From the NCBI RefSeq assembly GCF_003026285.1, contig NZ_PYOD01000022.1, forward strand, positions 1 to 64,000: DNA of 64,000 bases, written 5' to 3'. The notes under the pieces were generated by a model. The model saw only the letters and a program-made list of their open reading frames with translations. It was not told where the DNA came from and did no database searches. The translations under genes and the position numbers were made by a program. Below are positions 8,268 through 17,265 of this stretch, piece by piece. The stretch is from Photobacterium profundum (GTDB taxonomy: Bacteria; Pseudomonadota; Gammaproteobacteria; Enterobacterales; Vibrionaceae). Positions within the stretch are counted from its first letter, which is position 1. Every line of letters begins with the position of its first letter.

Positions 8268-9212
8268 TTGAGCAAACCGTTACGTATTGTATTTGCTGGT
8301 ACACCTGACTTCGCCGCCCGTCATCTGGCGGCGTTGTTGTCTTCACAGCATGAAGTTATCGCCGTATATACCCAACCAGATCGTCCTGCTGGTCGTGGTA
8401 AAAAATTAACCGCGAGCCCGGTTAAAAATATCGCGTTAGAAAATGATCTGCCCGTGTATCAACCGGCATCATTGCGCAATGAAGACGCGCAACAAGAACT
8501 TTCGGCGTTAAATGCCGATATCATGATCGTCGTGGCTTATGGCCTACTACTGCCTAAAATTGTGTTAGATACGCCTAAACTGGGTTGTATCAATGTACAT
8601 GGCTCTATTTTGCCACGCTGGCGTGGTGCTGCACCGATCCAACGCTCAATTTGGGCTGGCGATGAAGAAACCGGTGTAACCATCATGCAAATGGATGAAG
8701 GCCTTGATACGGGTGATATGCTAACTATCGCCACACTAGCTATCGAGCCAACAGATACCAGTGCGACGATGTATGACAAGCTGGCGGGATTAGGTCCTAA
8801 TGCTTTAATTGACTGTCTATCTGAGATTTCGGCAGGCACTGCCATTGCTAAAAAGCAAAATGATGAACTTGCTAATTACGCAAAGAAGTTGAATAAAGAA
8901 GAAGCTAAAATTGACTGGGCAATGGAAGCAACCGCGATTGAGCGTTGTATCCGCGCATTTAACCCATGGCCAATGAGCTACTTTGCTGTTGCTGAACAAA
9001 ATGTCAAAGTATGGCATGCCGTTGTTGAAGCTGACAACCAAGGTAAAACACCGGGAACAATTTTATCAGCCGATAAACAAGGCATCACGGTTGCGACAGG
9101 TAAAGGTGCACTTCGCCTTATCGAGCTTCAACCTCCAGGAAAGAAAGCCATGAAAGCGCAAGATATTTTAAACTCGCGCCGAGAGTGGTTTGAACCTGGC
9201 ACTCAACTGTAA
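8268..9212 (+). CDS. fmt: Methionyl-tRNA formyltransferase
   Basis: Fmt transfers formyl from 10-formyl-tetrahydrofolate to Met-tRNAfMet for translation initiation. The catalytic region shows NVHGSILPRWRGAAPIQ (folate-enzyme HxSLLP-type motif) and MDEGLDTGDM with the catalytic aspartate. A smaller C-terminal tRNA-binding domain follows from about residue 205. The start is a TTG at 8268, nine bases after a GAGG site. No in-frame ATG nearby would keep the conserved N terminus (KPLRIVFAGTPDFA). The length of 314 residues is standard. Confidence 0.97.
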   Translation: MSKPLRIVFAGTPDFAARHLAALLSSQHEVIAVYTQPDRPAGRGKKLTASPVKNIALENDLPVYQPASLRNEDAQQELSALNADIMIVVAYGLLLPKIVLDTPKLGCINVHGSILPRWRGAAPIQRSIWAGDEETGVTIMQMDEGLDTGDMLTIATLAIEPTDTSATMYDKLAGLGPNALIDCLSEISAGTAIAKKQNDELANYAKKLNKEEAKIDWAMEATAIERCIRAFNPWPMSYFAVAEQNVKVWHAVVEADNQGKTPGTILSADKQGITVATGKGALRLIELQPPGKKAMKAQDILNSRREWFEPGTQL

Positions 9213-9216
9213 TGTT

Positions 9217-9248
9217 AAAGCCAGTGCCCAATCACTGGCTTTTTATTT
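9217..9248 (+). terminator. Rho-independent terminator after fmt
   Basis: A ten-base stem, AAAGCCAGTG (9217-9226) pairing with CACTGGCTTT (9233-9242), is followed by TTATTTT. rsmB starts 35 bases later, so it may be partly read through or rsmB may have its own promoter. Confidence 0.75.
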
Positions 9249-9282
9249 TCCACGTCGTTAAAAATAAATTCAGGAAATACGC

Positions 9283-10578
9283 ATGAACGTAAGAGCCGCA
9301 GCAGCCCAGGTTGTTTTTCAGGTTGTTGATCAGGGGCAATCCCTTTCAGCTGCACTACCAGCAGCCCAGCAGAACATTCGAGAACGTGATCATGCTTTGC
9401 TGCAAGAGATTTGCTACGGCGTATTACGCTGGTTACCCCGTTTAGAGTCGATTACTACTCACCTAATGGACAAGCCTTTAAAAGGTAAGCAACGTGTTTT
9501 CCACCATTTGATTTTAGTGGGTTTATACCAACTAGGTCATATGCGTATTCCCGCTCATGCTGCTGTCGCCGAAACAGTTAATGCCACTAAAGATCTCAAG
9601 AAAACCCAGCTACGTGGCTTAATTAATGCCATTTTACGTAACTACCAGCGCCAACAAGAACAGCTAGATGCACAATCAGTCAGCCACGATGCCGGTAAAT
9701 ATGGCCATCCAGGTTGGTTATTAAAAATGCTGAAAGCTAGCTATCCTGAGCAGTTGGAAGCGATTGTTACAGCTAATAACACCAAAGCCCCAATGTGGTT
9801 ACGCGTCAACCGCCAACACCATACGCGCGATGAATACCGTGCATTACTTAATGATGTTGGCATCGAGACAGGCTTACACCCAGAAGCCGCTGATGCACTT
9901 CGTTTGTTGTCACCTTGCGATGTGAGCAAGCTACCTGGCTTTGCTGATGGCTGGTCATCAGTACAAGATGGTGCCGCCCAATTAGCCGTCGATTTCTTAC
10001 AACCACAAGCTGACGAACTGATTCTTGATTGCTGTGCAGCGCCTGGTGGTAAAACTGCACATATCATGGAGCGTCAACCAACGGCTAAAGTGGTTGCCAT
10101 TGACTGTGATGAACGCCGTTTAACCCGCGTTCATGAAAACCTTGCCCGCCTGAAGCTTGATGCAACAGTATTGTGTGCCGATGCTCGTTACCCTGCAGAT
10201 TGGTGGCACGGTGAAAAATTTGACCGCATCTTACTCGATGCACCTTGTTCTGCCACGGGGGTTATTCGTCGTCATCCAGATATTAAATGGTTGCGTCGAG
10301 CAAGCGACATTGAAGCGCTCGCAATCCTTCAAGCTGAGATTTTTGATGCTATGTGGTTACAGCTGAAATCTGGTGGCACCTTGGTATATGCGACCTGTTC
10401 GATTACACCACAAGAAAACAGCGAACAAGTGAAAGCATTCCTTGCCCGCACAGCCGATGCAACCTTGATCAATCGTGGACAAGAAGCCGATAGTGATGTG
10501 GAACAACCTGGTCGTCAGATCTTACCGGGTGAATCTGATATGGATGGTTTCTACTACGCTGTTCTGCAAAAAAGCTAG
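9283..10578 (+). CDS. rsmB: 16S rRNA (cytosine-967-C5)-methyltransferase RsmB
   Basis: RsmB (Sun/Fmu) methylates C967 of 16S rRNA with S-adenosylmethionine. Residues 1-130 form the NusB-like RNA-binding domain. The methyltransferase domain follows, with CCAAPGGKTAHI (SAM binding, near residue 250), DAPCSATGVIRRHPDIKW containing one active-site cysteine, and YATCSITPQENSEQV containing the second. At 431 residues it is full length. Gene order fmt-rsmB-trkA is the same as in E. coli. Confidence 0.97.
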   Translation: MNVRAAAAQVVFQVVDQGQSLSAALPAAQQNIRERDHALLQEICYGVLRWLPRLESITTHLMDKPLKGKQRVFHHLILVGLYQLGHMRIPAHAAVAETVNATKDLKKTQLRGLINAILRNYQRQQEQLDAQSVSHDAGKYGHPGWLLKMLKASYPEQLEAIVTANNTKAPMWLRVNRQHHTRDEYRALLNDVGIETGLHPEAADALRLLSPCDVSKLPGFADGWSSVQDGAAQLAVDFLQPQADELILDCCAAPGGKTAHIMERQPTAKVVAIDCDERRLTRVHENLARLKLDATVLCADARYPADWWHGEKFDRILLDAPCSATGVIRRHPDIKWLRRASDIEALAILQAEIFDAMWLQLKSGGTLVYATCSITPQENSEQVKAFLARTADATLINRGQEADSDVEQPGRQILPGESDMDGFYYAVLQKS

Positions 10579-10613
10579 CACCAAAGCGTCGCCTAAAAAC
10601 CTAAATCGTTCTG

Positions 10614-10642
10614 ACTCAAGACATATCATTATGCTCTTGAGT
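10614..10642 (+). other. Intergenic RNA hairpin between rsmB and trkA
   Basis: ACTCAAGA (10614-10621) is perfectly complementary to TCTTGAGT (10635-10642) with a 13-base loop. No T run follows, so it is not a standard terminator. It could be an RNA-processing or stabilising hairpin ahead of trkA, or chance. Confidence 0.3.
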
Positions 10643-10688
10643 TAGAAGCGTAGTAACCTACACAGAATACTTTAATCAGGCACATGCT

Positions 10689-12065
10689 ATGAAAATCATC
10701 ATTCTCGGCGCAGGTCAGGTCGGTGGCACACTGGCAGAGAACCTTGTCGGTGAAAACAACGACATAACGATTGTTGATAAAGACCCAGAACGTCTGCGAG
10801 AACTGCAAGATAAATACGACCTTCGGGTTGTACAGGGTTTTGCGAGCCATCCACGTACTCTACGTGAAGCAGGGGCTCAGGATGCTGATATGTTAGTTTC
10901 GGTCACCAATTCTGACGAAACCAATATGATTGCCTGCCAAATTGCATTTTCTTTATTTAATACCCCTAACCGCGTCGCTCGTATCCGCTCTCCGGAATAC
11001 CTCAAAGAAAAAGATTCTTTATTCCAATCAGATGCAGTTCCTGTCGATCACTTGATTGCCCCAGAAGAGCTAGTAACAGGGTATATCGAACGCTTAATTG
11101 AATACCCTGGCGCACTGCAGGTTGTCGGTTTTGCCGAAGATAAAGTCGGTTTAGTTGCCGTTAAAGCGTATTACGGTGGGCCATTAGTCGGTAATGCATT
11201 GTCAGCATTACGTGAGCACATGCCACATATAGACACTCGTGTTGCGGCTATCTTTCGCCAAGGCAAACCGATTCGTCCTCAAGGCACCACCATTATTGAA
11301 GCCGATGATGAAGTATTCTTTGTTGCAGCCAGCAATCACATTCGCTCGGTGATGAGTGAACTTCAGCGTCTAGAAAAACCTTATAAGCGTTTAATGATCG
11401 TCGGTGGCGGTAATATTGGTGCAGGTCTCGCCCGTCGATTAGAGCAGGCTTATAGTGTTAAGCTCATTGAACGTAATCCTGAGCGTGCTGAAAGCCTGTC
11501 TGAAATGCTCGAAAACACTATCGTTTTCTGTGGTGATGCATCCGATCAAGAGTTATTAAGTGAAGAGCACATCGAACAAATTGATGTGTTTATTGCAGTG
11601 ACTAACGATGATGAAGCAAACATCATGTCTGCCATGCTTGCTAAACGCATGGGTGCCAAGAAAGTCATGGTGCTTATTCAGCGCGGGGCTTATGTCGATT
11701 TAGTACAGGGCGGAGCGATTGATATAGCAATATCGCCACAGCAAGCAACGATCTCAGCACTATTAACTCACGTACGAAAAGCCGATATTGTAAATGTATC
11801 ATCATTACGTCGCGGAGCAGCTGAAGCTATTGAGGCGATTGCTCATGGTGATTCAACTACCTCAAAAGTAGTTGGTCGATCCATTGGTGAAATTAAGCTA
11901 CCACCAGGCACTACCATTGGTGCGATCGTCCGTGGTAATGAAGTATTAATAGCTCACGATCGAACCATGATTGAACAAGATGATCATGTTGTTATGTTCC
12001 TCGTCGACAAAAAATACATCCCTGATGTTGAACGTCTCTTCCAACCTAGTCCATTTTTCCTATAA
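10689..12065 (+). CDS. trkA: Trk potassium uptake system NAD-binding protein TrkA
   Basis: TrkA is the cytoplasmic gating subunit of the Trk K+ transporter. The 458-residue protein contains two RCK units. The first Rossmann fold starts at KIIILGAGQVGGTLAENL (residue 2) and the second at RLMIVGGGNIGAGLARRL (near residue 235), each followed by a C-terminal RCK_C domain. It binds NAD(H) or ATP and controls TrkH. trkH starts three bases after its stop, so the two subunits are made from one operon. Confidence 0.97.
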   Translation: MKIIILGAGQVGGTLAENLVGENNDITIVDKDPERLRELQDKYDLRVVQGFASHPRTLREAGAQDADMLVSVTNSDETNMIACQIAFSLFNTPNRVARIRSPEYLKEKDSLFQSDAVPVDHLIAPEELVTGYIERLIEYPGALQVVGFAEDKVGLVAVKAYYGGPLVGNALSALREHMPHIDTRVAAIFRQGKPIRPQGTTIIEADDEVFFVAASNHIRSVMSELQRLEKPYKRLMIVGGGNIGAGLARRLEQAYSVKLIERNPERAESLSEMLENTIVFCGDASDQELLSEEHIEQIDVFIAVTNDDEANIMSAMLAKRMGAKKVMVLIQRGAYVDLVQGGAIDIAISPQQATISALLTHVRKADIVNVSSLRRGAAEAIEAIAHGDSTTSKVVGRSIGEIKLPPGTTIGAIVRGNEVLIAHDRTMIEQDDHVVMFLVDKKYIPDVERLFQPSPFFL

Positions 12066-12068
12066 TTT

Positions 12069-13514
12069 ATGGTTAATTTCCGTCCCATAATGTTCGTGAT
12101 CGGGCTGGTTTTATCTAAAATAGCCCTTTTCATGTACATCCCAACCCTTGTTGCCTTTTTTACAGGTACTGGTGGGTTCATCGATTTCGCCACCGCGGTT
12201 ATTATTACTCATACCGTGGCTTTTCTATGTCTAACATTTGGTAAAACCAAAGAGTTTAAGTTAGGGGTCAGGGAGATGTTCCTGATCACAACCTTAGTAT
12301 GGACAATTTCCAGCGCCTTTGCGGCACTGCCTTTTGTCTTCATCAACCACATCAGCTTTACCGATGCCTACTTCGAAACCATGTCGGGAATTACGACAAC
12401 GGGCTCAACGGTGCTCAGTGGATTAGATGATATGGCACCCAGTATTCTGCTTTGGCGTTCAACATTACAATGGTTAGGTGGCATTGGATTTATTGTAATG
12501 GGCGTAGCCATTCTACCCATGTTAAACGTGGGGGGGATGCGACTGTTCCAAACCGAATCATCAGATTGGTCAGAGAAAAGTTCACCGAGAACCAAAAGCG
12601 TCGCAAAAAATATAGTCAATGTTTACATAACCTTAACTGTATTGTGCATCATAGGTTTTGTAATGACAGGCATGAATACGTTTGATGCGATAAACCATGC
12701 TTTTACCACCTTATCAACTGGTGGCTATTCAACCTCTGATGGCTCAATGAATAACTTCTCCCACAGCACACATTGGGTCGCAACCTTCTTTATGTTCGCG
12801 GGTGGTTTGCCATTTCTCTTATTTGTCCAAGCACTGCGTAAAAGAAGCCCAGGAGCTCTATTTGCAGACGCCCAAGTAAGAGGCTTCACTTTATTAGTAC
12901 TATCTGCAGGGTTCATTGTCGCACTTTGGTTAACGTGGAAGCTGGACTACAACTTTCTTGATGCGTTGCGTGTATCTCTGTTTAATATCATTTCGGTGGT
13001 GACGACAACAGGGTTTGGTCTTGATGACTTCACTTCATGGGGGCCGCTACCCAGCATCATTTTTGCTTTCATTATGTTGGTGGGTGGGTGTTCAGGATCG
13101 ACATCGGGCGGTATTAAAATCTTCCGTTTTCAAGTCGCTTTTGCCTTGTTACGCAAACAGATGATGCAGCTGGTTCATCCTTCAGGTGTCTTTATCCAAC
13201 GCTATAACGGTCGCCCAGTCACTGATGGCATCGTACGTTCAGTTGTCGCCTTTGCCCTGACTTTTATTCTGACCATTGTGGTTATTGCAGCGATATTAGG
13301 CATACTTGGCCTAGATCCTGTTACCAGCATTACAGGTGCAGTTACCGCCGTTGCCAATGTAGGCCCAGGAATGGGTAATATTATTGGCCCAACGGGTAAT
13401 TTTGCCAGCTTACCCGATATGGCTAAATGGACATTAAGCATTGGAATGTTAATGGGACGCTTGGAAATACTCACCGTGCTCGTGGTCTTTTTTCCTGCGT
13501 TTTGGCGTGACTAA
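12069..13514 (+). CDS. trkH: Trk potassium channel subunit TrkH
   Basis: This inner-membrane protein forms the K+ pore of the Trk system. At 481 residues it is close to E. coli TrkH (483). It shows four selectivity-filter-like glycine segments: MSGITTTGSTVL, FTTLSTGGYST, SVVTTTGFGLDD and AVANVGPGMG. GGCSGSTSGGIKIFR matches the family loop before the last pore helices. About ten hydrophobic membrane segments are visible. It is directly downstream of trkA. Confidence 0.97.
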   Translation: MVNFRPIMFVIGLVLSKIALFMYIPTLVAFFTGTGGFIDFATAVIITHTVAFLCLTFGKTKEFKLGVREMFLITTLVWTISSAFAALPFVFINHISFTDAYFETMSGITTTGSTVLSGLDDMAPSILLWRSTLQWLGGIGFIVMGVAILPMLNVGGMRLFQTESSDWSEKSSPRTKSVAKNIVNVYITLTVLCIIGFVMTGMNTFDAINHAFTTLSTGGYSTSDGSMNNFSHSTHWVATFFMFAGGLPFLLFVQALRKRSPGALFADAQVRGFTLLVLSAGFIVALWLTWKLDYNFLDALRVSLFNIISVVTTTGFGLDDFTSWGPLPSIIFAFIMLVGGCSGSTSGGIKIFRFQVAFALLRKQMMQLVHPSGVFIQRYNGRPVTDGIVRSVVAFALTFILTIVVIAAILGILGLDPVTSITGAVTAVANVGPGMGNIIGPTGNFASLPDMAKWTLSIGMLMGRLEILTVLVVFFPAFWRD

Positions 13515-13530
13515 CATACTGTTACCAATG

Positions 13531-13559
13531 AAAAAGAGAGCATATATGCTCTCTTTTTC
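13531..13559. terminator. Bidirectional terminator between trkH and the hemolysin-III-like gene
   Basis: AAAAAGAGAGCAT (13531-13543) is complementary to ATGCTCTCTTTTT (13546-13558). It has T runs in both directions and lies between convergent genes. Confidence 0.85.
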
Positions 13560-13647
13560 TATCTGTACCAAAGCGTATATGCCGAATAACTTAACTCAAG
13601 GTGCTATTTCAGCGAGAATGAGAAGGGGCTAAGGCTACTTGGAGTCA

Positions 13648-14307
13648 TTAAATCGGTTTAACGTAATAATAAATGGCAAAGAAATGGCAGACCGTTCCAC
13701 CTAAAACAAACATGTGCCAAATCGCGTGGTTATAAGGAATGCGTTTATTCACGTAAAAAAACACCCCTAACGAATAAATAACACCGCCTAAACCCAATAA
13801 TACTAAGCCACCAGTCGAAATTGAGATCGCTAACTGATAGACCACAATCACAGATAACCAACCCATCGTCAGATAAGTAATCAAAGATAAGCGCTTAAAC
13901 CGGTACACAAAGATAATTTTGAGAGCAATGCCGATAATGGCAAGTCCCCATATAACAGACATTAAGGTAATGGCCAGAGGGGTACGTAAAGAGATCAATA
14001 AGAAAGGGGTATAAGTACCAGCAATTAATAAAAAGATGGCGCAATGATCAAATGTTTTTAAAGCCCGCTTGGCACGTTCATAAGGAATCGCATGGTAAAG
14101 CGTTGAAGCTAGGTACAGTAAAATAATACTGCTACCATAAATGCTCAAGCTCGCCATACTCATAAAATCAGCATCAGCAGCGTTGCCCTGATTCAATAAC
14201 AGTACCAAACTTACAATACCGAAAATTAAACCTAAACCATGGCTAACACTATTTGCGATTTCTTCTGCCACTGAATAGCCTTGCTTCAGCGCGACACTCT
14301 TTACCAT
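13648..14307 (-). CDS. trhA: Hemolysin III / PAQR-family seven-helix membrane protein (TrhA-like)
   Basis: The 219-residue protein has seven hydrophobic helices and the PAQR/HlyIII motifs: EEIANSVSHGLG at the start, STLYHAIP after helix 2, FDHCAIFLLIAGTYTPF in helix 3, and a C-terminal pair of histidines in IWHMFVLGGTVCHFF. The conserved His, Asp and Ser residues bind a metal in related receptors. Despite the name, proof of haemolysis is limited, and the E. coli homologue (YqfA) is linked to membrane lipid state. It converges on trkH across a shared terminator. Confidence 0.88.
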   Translation of the reverse strand: MVKSVALKQGYSVAEEIANSVSHGLGLIFGIVSLVLLLNQGNAADADFMSMASLSIYGSSIILLYLASTLYHAIPYERAKRALKTFDHCAIFLLIAGTYTPFLLISLRTPLAITLMSVIWGLAIIGIALKIIFVYRFKRLSLITYLTMGWLSVIVVYQLAISISTGGLVLLGLGGVIYSLGVFFYVNKRIPYNHAIWHMFVLGGTVCHFFAIYYYVKPI

Positions 14308-14443
14308 TCTCAGCTCCCGATAGAGTTAATGCTCGATACAAAAGCAGTATGACACACTTCAGAGTACACGTGTAAGCTGAATTTGCCATTCATAAATATC
14401 AACACAGCTGACACTGCTATTTATGAGAAAGGCTAACCCAATA

Positions 14444-15232
14444 TTATGTTGTTTGTTCGAGATAATCGAGCACTTGTTGGCCAGCTTCAGCTGGTGTGCA
14501 TTGCGCTGAAATATGACAATGACGTTTTAGCTCACCTCGGCCTAAAAACCCAGATAACATTCCTGAAATACCGTTTAAACGACGATCGAGTTCAAACCAT
14601 AGCTGTAACCCATCGTTATCTCGATAAGCGACAACTTCCAATTCACGCCAAAGGCCATGATACGGTCCAGATACGGGTACAAACTCAAATTCTTGTACAA
14701 ACGGTAAATCAAACCCTGAGGCAGCTTCACACTCGACTTGAAGAATACGCAATCCCGCATTTTCTAATGCGGTAAAAACACCATCCATCAAGGGATCTGG
14801 CCGCACAGTCAACGTATCAGTATCTTTAGGGTCTCGCGCCATCGGTATATCAAGGTAGGTATCGAGCCACACTTTAGCGTCACCAATTGTCACCGGAGTA
14901 TTAAATGGCAACTCAAAATCAACATCAAATTCGCGTTCTTCGTTAACACCGATGACAAATGATTCAGGCAATGACCATGTCGCTAAAACACAGGTTTGCG
15001 GAATTTTTTCTTTGCGGCGCTCACTGTCACCACGGCTGACTGGCACTTCATCAATATAACGACAGCATAGTTGCACATTAATATTATCTATTTGCTGCTC
15101 TGTTGATCCACCTTGAACATGAATCACCACAGGCAGCTGTTCACCAGGAATCAACACATCATGCTTTAAAACTGTATCAACTTTTGCAGCACCAATCCCT
15201 AAACTTGCAAAACTCTTACGAAAGAAAGACAT
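14444..15232 (-). CDS. Spo0M-like (sporulation-control, arrestin-fold) protein
   Basis: The 262-residue protein starts with FFRKSFASLGIGAAKVDTVL and continues with GEQLPVVIHVQGGSTEQQIDNI. This is the pattern of the Spo0M family, which has an arrestin-like beta-sandwich N-terminal half. The family name comes from Bacillus. In this non-sporulating group its function is unknown, with stress or envelope roles only suggested. No signal peptide or membrane segment is visible. It is monocistronic, with its own ribosome site (AGGAG before the ATG). Confidence 0.83.
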   Translation of the reverse strand: MSFFRKSFASLGIGAAKVDTVLKHDVLIPGEQLPVVIHVQGGSTEQQIDNINVQLCCRYIDEVPVSRGDSERRKEKIPQTCVLATWSLPESFVIGVNEEREFDVDFELPFNTPVTIGDAKVWLDTYLDIPMARDPKDTDTLTVRPDPLMDGVFTALENAGLRILQVECEAASGFDLPFVQEFEFVPVSGPYHGLWRELEVVAYRDNDGLQLWFELDRRLNGISGMLSGFLGRGELKRHCHISAQCTPAEAGQQVLDYLEQTT

Positions 15233-15377
15233 GTAAACTCCTGTTAAAGTGACAATGAAACGGTTGAAGAATTATATGAAATCAGTTTGTTTATCTTGCA
15301 AAGGTAAAAACAAAACCGCAAGTATTTTAAAAATTCATTGTTATTTTTGAGGTAACTAATACCAACAAGGTTATTGA

Positions 15378-16049
15378 TTACTTAAGTAAGTCGACAGTTG
15401 CTTGACGAGCACGCTCGGGATCGCAAGCAATAATGCCATCAACAATTCGCTGGTGGATATCTAACTTAAGTAAGCGCTCTCGAGTAATAATGCGGAAATA
15501 ATTTTCAAATACAGCTTTAAACAAGTTACCAAATGGGCTGATAAAATGATTACCCGATGCAAAATAAATTAACTGATGAAAACGAGTATCAATTTCAATC
15601 CATTTATCTTGATTAAAATCATCCCCTAGCAAGTGCATTTCTTGCATTAAATACTGCAGCTCTTCACGATCAGCATCACTCGCATTTAATGCTGTTAATG
15701 CTGCTGCTTCTGGCTCTAATGTCATACGAACCTGTTGAAATTCTGCAACCAGCTCTGAATGCTCACTAAAATTTAACCATGCCAGTAAGTCCTGATCCAA
15801 GTAATTCCAATTACGCTTCGGTAATACACGCGTACCAATACGGGGGCGAGGATGTACCATACCTTTAGCAGCAAGCATTTTAATCGCCTCACGTACCGCA
15901 GTACGGCTCACACCGTACATTTCACCAAGTTCAATTTCACCCGGTAAAATATCACCAGGGGCGTTTTCCCCTTGTAAAATACTTCGACCAATCGATTCTG
16001 CTAACTTATAAGACAAGTTACGATTAAGTACACTTTTCTGCTGTTCCAT
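15378..16049 (-). CDS. GntR-family (FadR subfamily, FCD domain) transcriptional regulator
   Basis: An N-terminal winged helix is clear: the GDILPGEIELGEMYGVSRTAVREAIKML segment (shown in part), about residues 30-58, is the GntR DNA-recognition region. The C-terminal FCD effector domain has DTRFHQLIYFASGN and HQRIVDGIIACDPERA, with the aspartate and histidines that bind metal in this subfamily. I prefer the ATG at 16049 with GAGGGAAC eight bases upstream (223 residues) over the in-frame start at 16088. The ligand and targets are unknown. FadR-subfamily members often control sugar-acid or carboxylic-acid use, but no catabolic genes lie beside it. Confidence 0.87.
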   Translation of the reverse strand: MEQQKSVLNRNLSYKLAESIGRSILQGENAPGDILPGEIELGEMYGVSRTAVREAIKMLAAKGMVHPRPRIGTRVLPKRNWNYLDQDLLAWLNFSEHSELVAEFQQVRMTLEPEAAALTALNASDADREELQYLMQEMHLLGDDFNQDKWIEIDTRFHQLIYFASGNHFISPFGNLFKAVFENYFRIITRERLLKLDIHQRIVDGIIACDPERARQATVDLLK

Positions 16050-16203
16050 CAATGTTCCCTCTACGGCTATTTTTATAATAGTTGCCAATTTTTATATTGC
16101 GCATTACATCACAAAGTCACGGTGCTGGAACCGCTTATCTTCACAGTTGCTACACATAACAACGCATTCTCTATTTTCAGCCAAATATCAGCATAATTAC
16201 CAT

Positions 16204-16565
16204 CATCTTCCGTTGATGCATCGCTCGACTTATCGGCACCTTGCTGCTATTCTCAGCGCCGAAAATAATACCAAACAACCCGGTCATTTTGTTCTGGATG
16301 GGCTTTGCCTATGGGGATACCCCTGCTTAATGATTGTTTATTCTTTTTGGCCACGGATGAGCCTGACTATTGGTGAATCATGCGACCCGCATCTCCCGTC
16401 AGGTATGTAAGAAATACCCCTCGCAGTCCATCACGTTTACGCAGCACCGCGCATGCGCCGACATTTAAACCTAAAAATGTACCGCAAAGCACCGCTGATA
16501 TTCATGCAATACCAACCTCTCAGCCCGTTTTAACCAATCCGGTTACTGATGAACAAGCTGCGTAA
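16204..16565 (+). pseudogene. Possible decayed small membrane-protein gene
   Basis: No single frame gives a convincing protein between the GntR gene and yihD, but protein-like pieces appear in different frames. One frame from about 16211 encodes RLIGTLLLFSAPKII, then NPVILFWMGFAYG, which looks like a membrane segment. A second frame (16204-16410) contains LMIVYSFWPR. A third (16380-16565) ends in a proline- and threonine-rich tail, TSQPVLTNPVTDEQAA, followed by a stop and, 18 bases later, a good terminator. Well-placed 3' terminator plus frame-hopping suggests a broken gene or sequencing frameshifts. It could also be non-coding DNA. Confidence 0.3.
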
Positions 16566-16583
16566 GTATTCATGATGTAACTC

Positions 16584-16615
16584 AAAGGCAGTGATCATTT
16601 CACTGCCTTTTGTTT
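16584..16615 (+). terminator. Rho-independent terminator upstream of yihD
   Basis: AAAGGCAGTG (16584-16593) pairs with CACTGCCTTT (16601-16610), followed by TGTTT. It ends plus-strand transcription coming from the region that holds the possible decayed gene. Confidence 0.75.
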
Positions 16616-16747
16616 ATCTAATCGAATCTACTTTCCAATAAGCCAATTCCGTCATTATCTCCAGTTTGAATCAACGCATTATTTGATATAATTAATCCAC
16701 AATAAAATTATGACAATATTCGCTCAGCCTTAATTTTGGAGAAAGTA

Positions 16748-17014
16748 ATGAAAACGCATCGTGTAAACGAGCTTATCGAGTTAATCCACCCTGAATGGAA
16801 AAAAAATTCAGACCTAAATTTAGTTCAATTTCTACTGAAACTAGCAGAAGAAGCAAAGTATGAAGGTAAATTAGAGGACTTAACCGACGATATCCTGATT
16901 TACCATCTAAAAATGCGTAATAGCGACGAAAATGCCATGATCCCAGGCATCGCTAAAGATTGTGAGAATGACTTCAAAACCGCCATTCTTCGTGCACGTG
17001 GCATTATCAAGTAA
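16748..17014 (+). CDS. yihD: YihD family protein (DUF1040)
   Basis: The 88-residue protein matches the YihD family closely. It has RVNELIELIHPEWKK at the start, LVQFLLKLAEEA, LTDDILIYHLKMR in the middle, and FKTAILRARGIIK at the end. The function of YihD is not established. The frame opens at 16736, but the ATG at 16748 follows GGAGAAAG at good spacing and begins as E. coli YihD does. In E. coli yihD is close to srkA-dsbA, and here only ccoG intervenes. Confidence 0.92.
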   Translation: MKTHRVNELIELIHPEWKKNSDLNLVQFLLKLAEEAKYEGKLEDLTDDILIYHLKMRNSDENAMIPGIAKDCENDFKTAILRARGIIK

Positions 17015-17036
17015 CCCCGGAATTCCCATCATATAT

Positions 17037-17062
17037 GGCTGAACATCAGATCAGCCTATTTT
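17037..17062 (+). terminator. Weak hairpin terminator after yihD
   Basis: GGCTGA (17037-17042) pairs with TCAGCC (17051-17056), followed by TATTTT. The stem is only six pairs, so confidence is moderate. Confidence 0.5.
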
Positions 17063-17265
17063 AACCTCTCATCTGTTACACCCTTTTGGGCTGTCATCTG
17101 CACCTATTGCTGAAACTATGACCTTGTTAGAGTAATCAGAAAAATGACTGTTATATAATCAACTGATAACATCTATCGGTAATTATTTACATTAACGGTC
17201 AGGCAACGTATCTGAACCGATCCTTTTGCTGTGTCAGTGCAAGGAAATCCAAGGAAAGTAATGTC

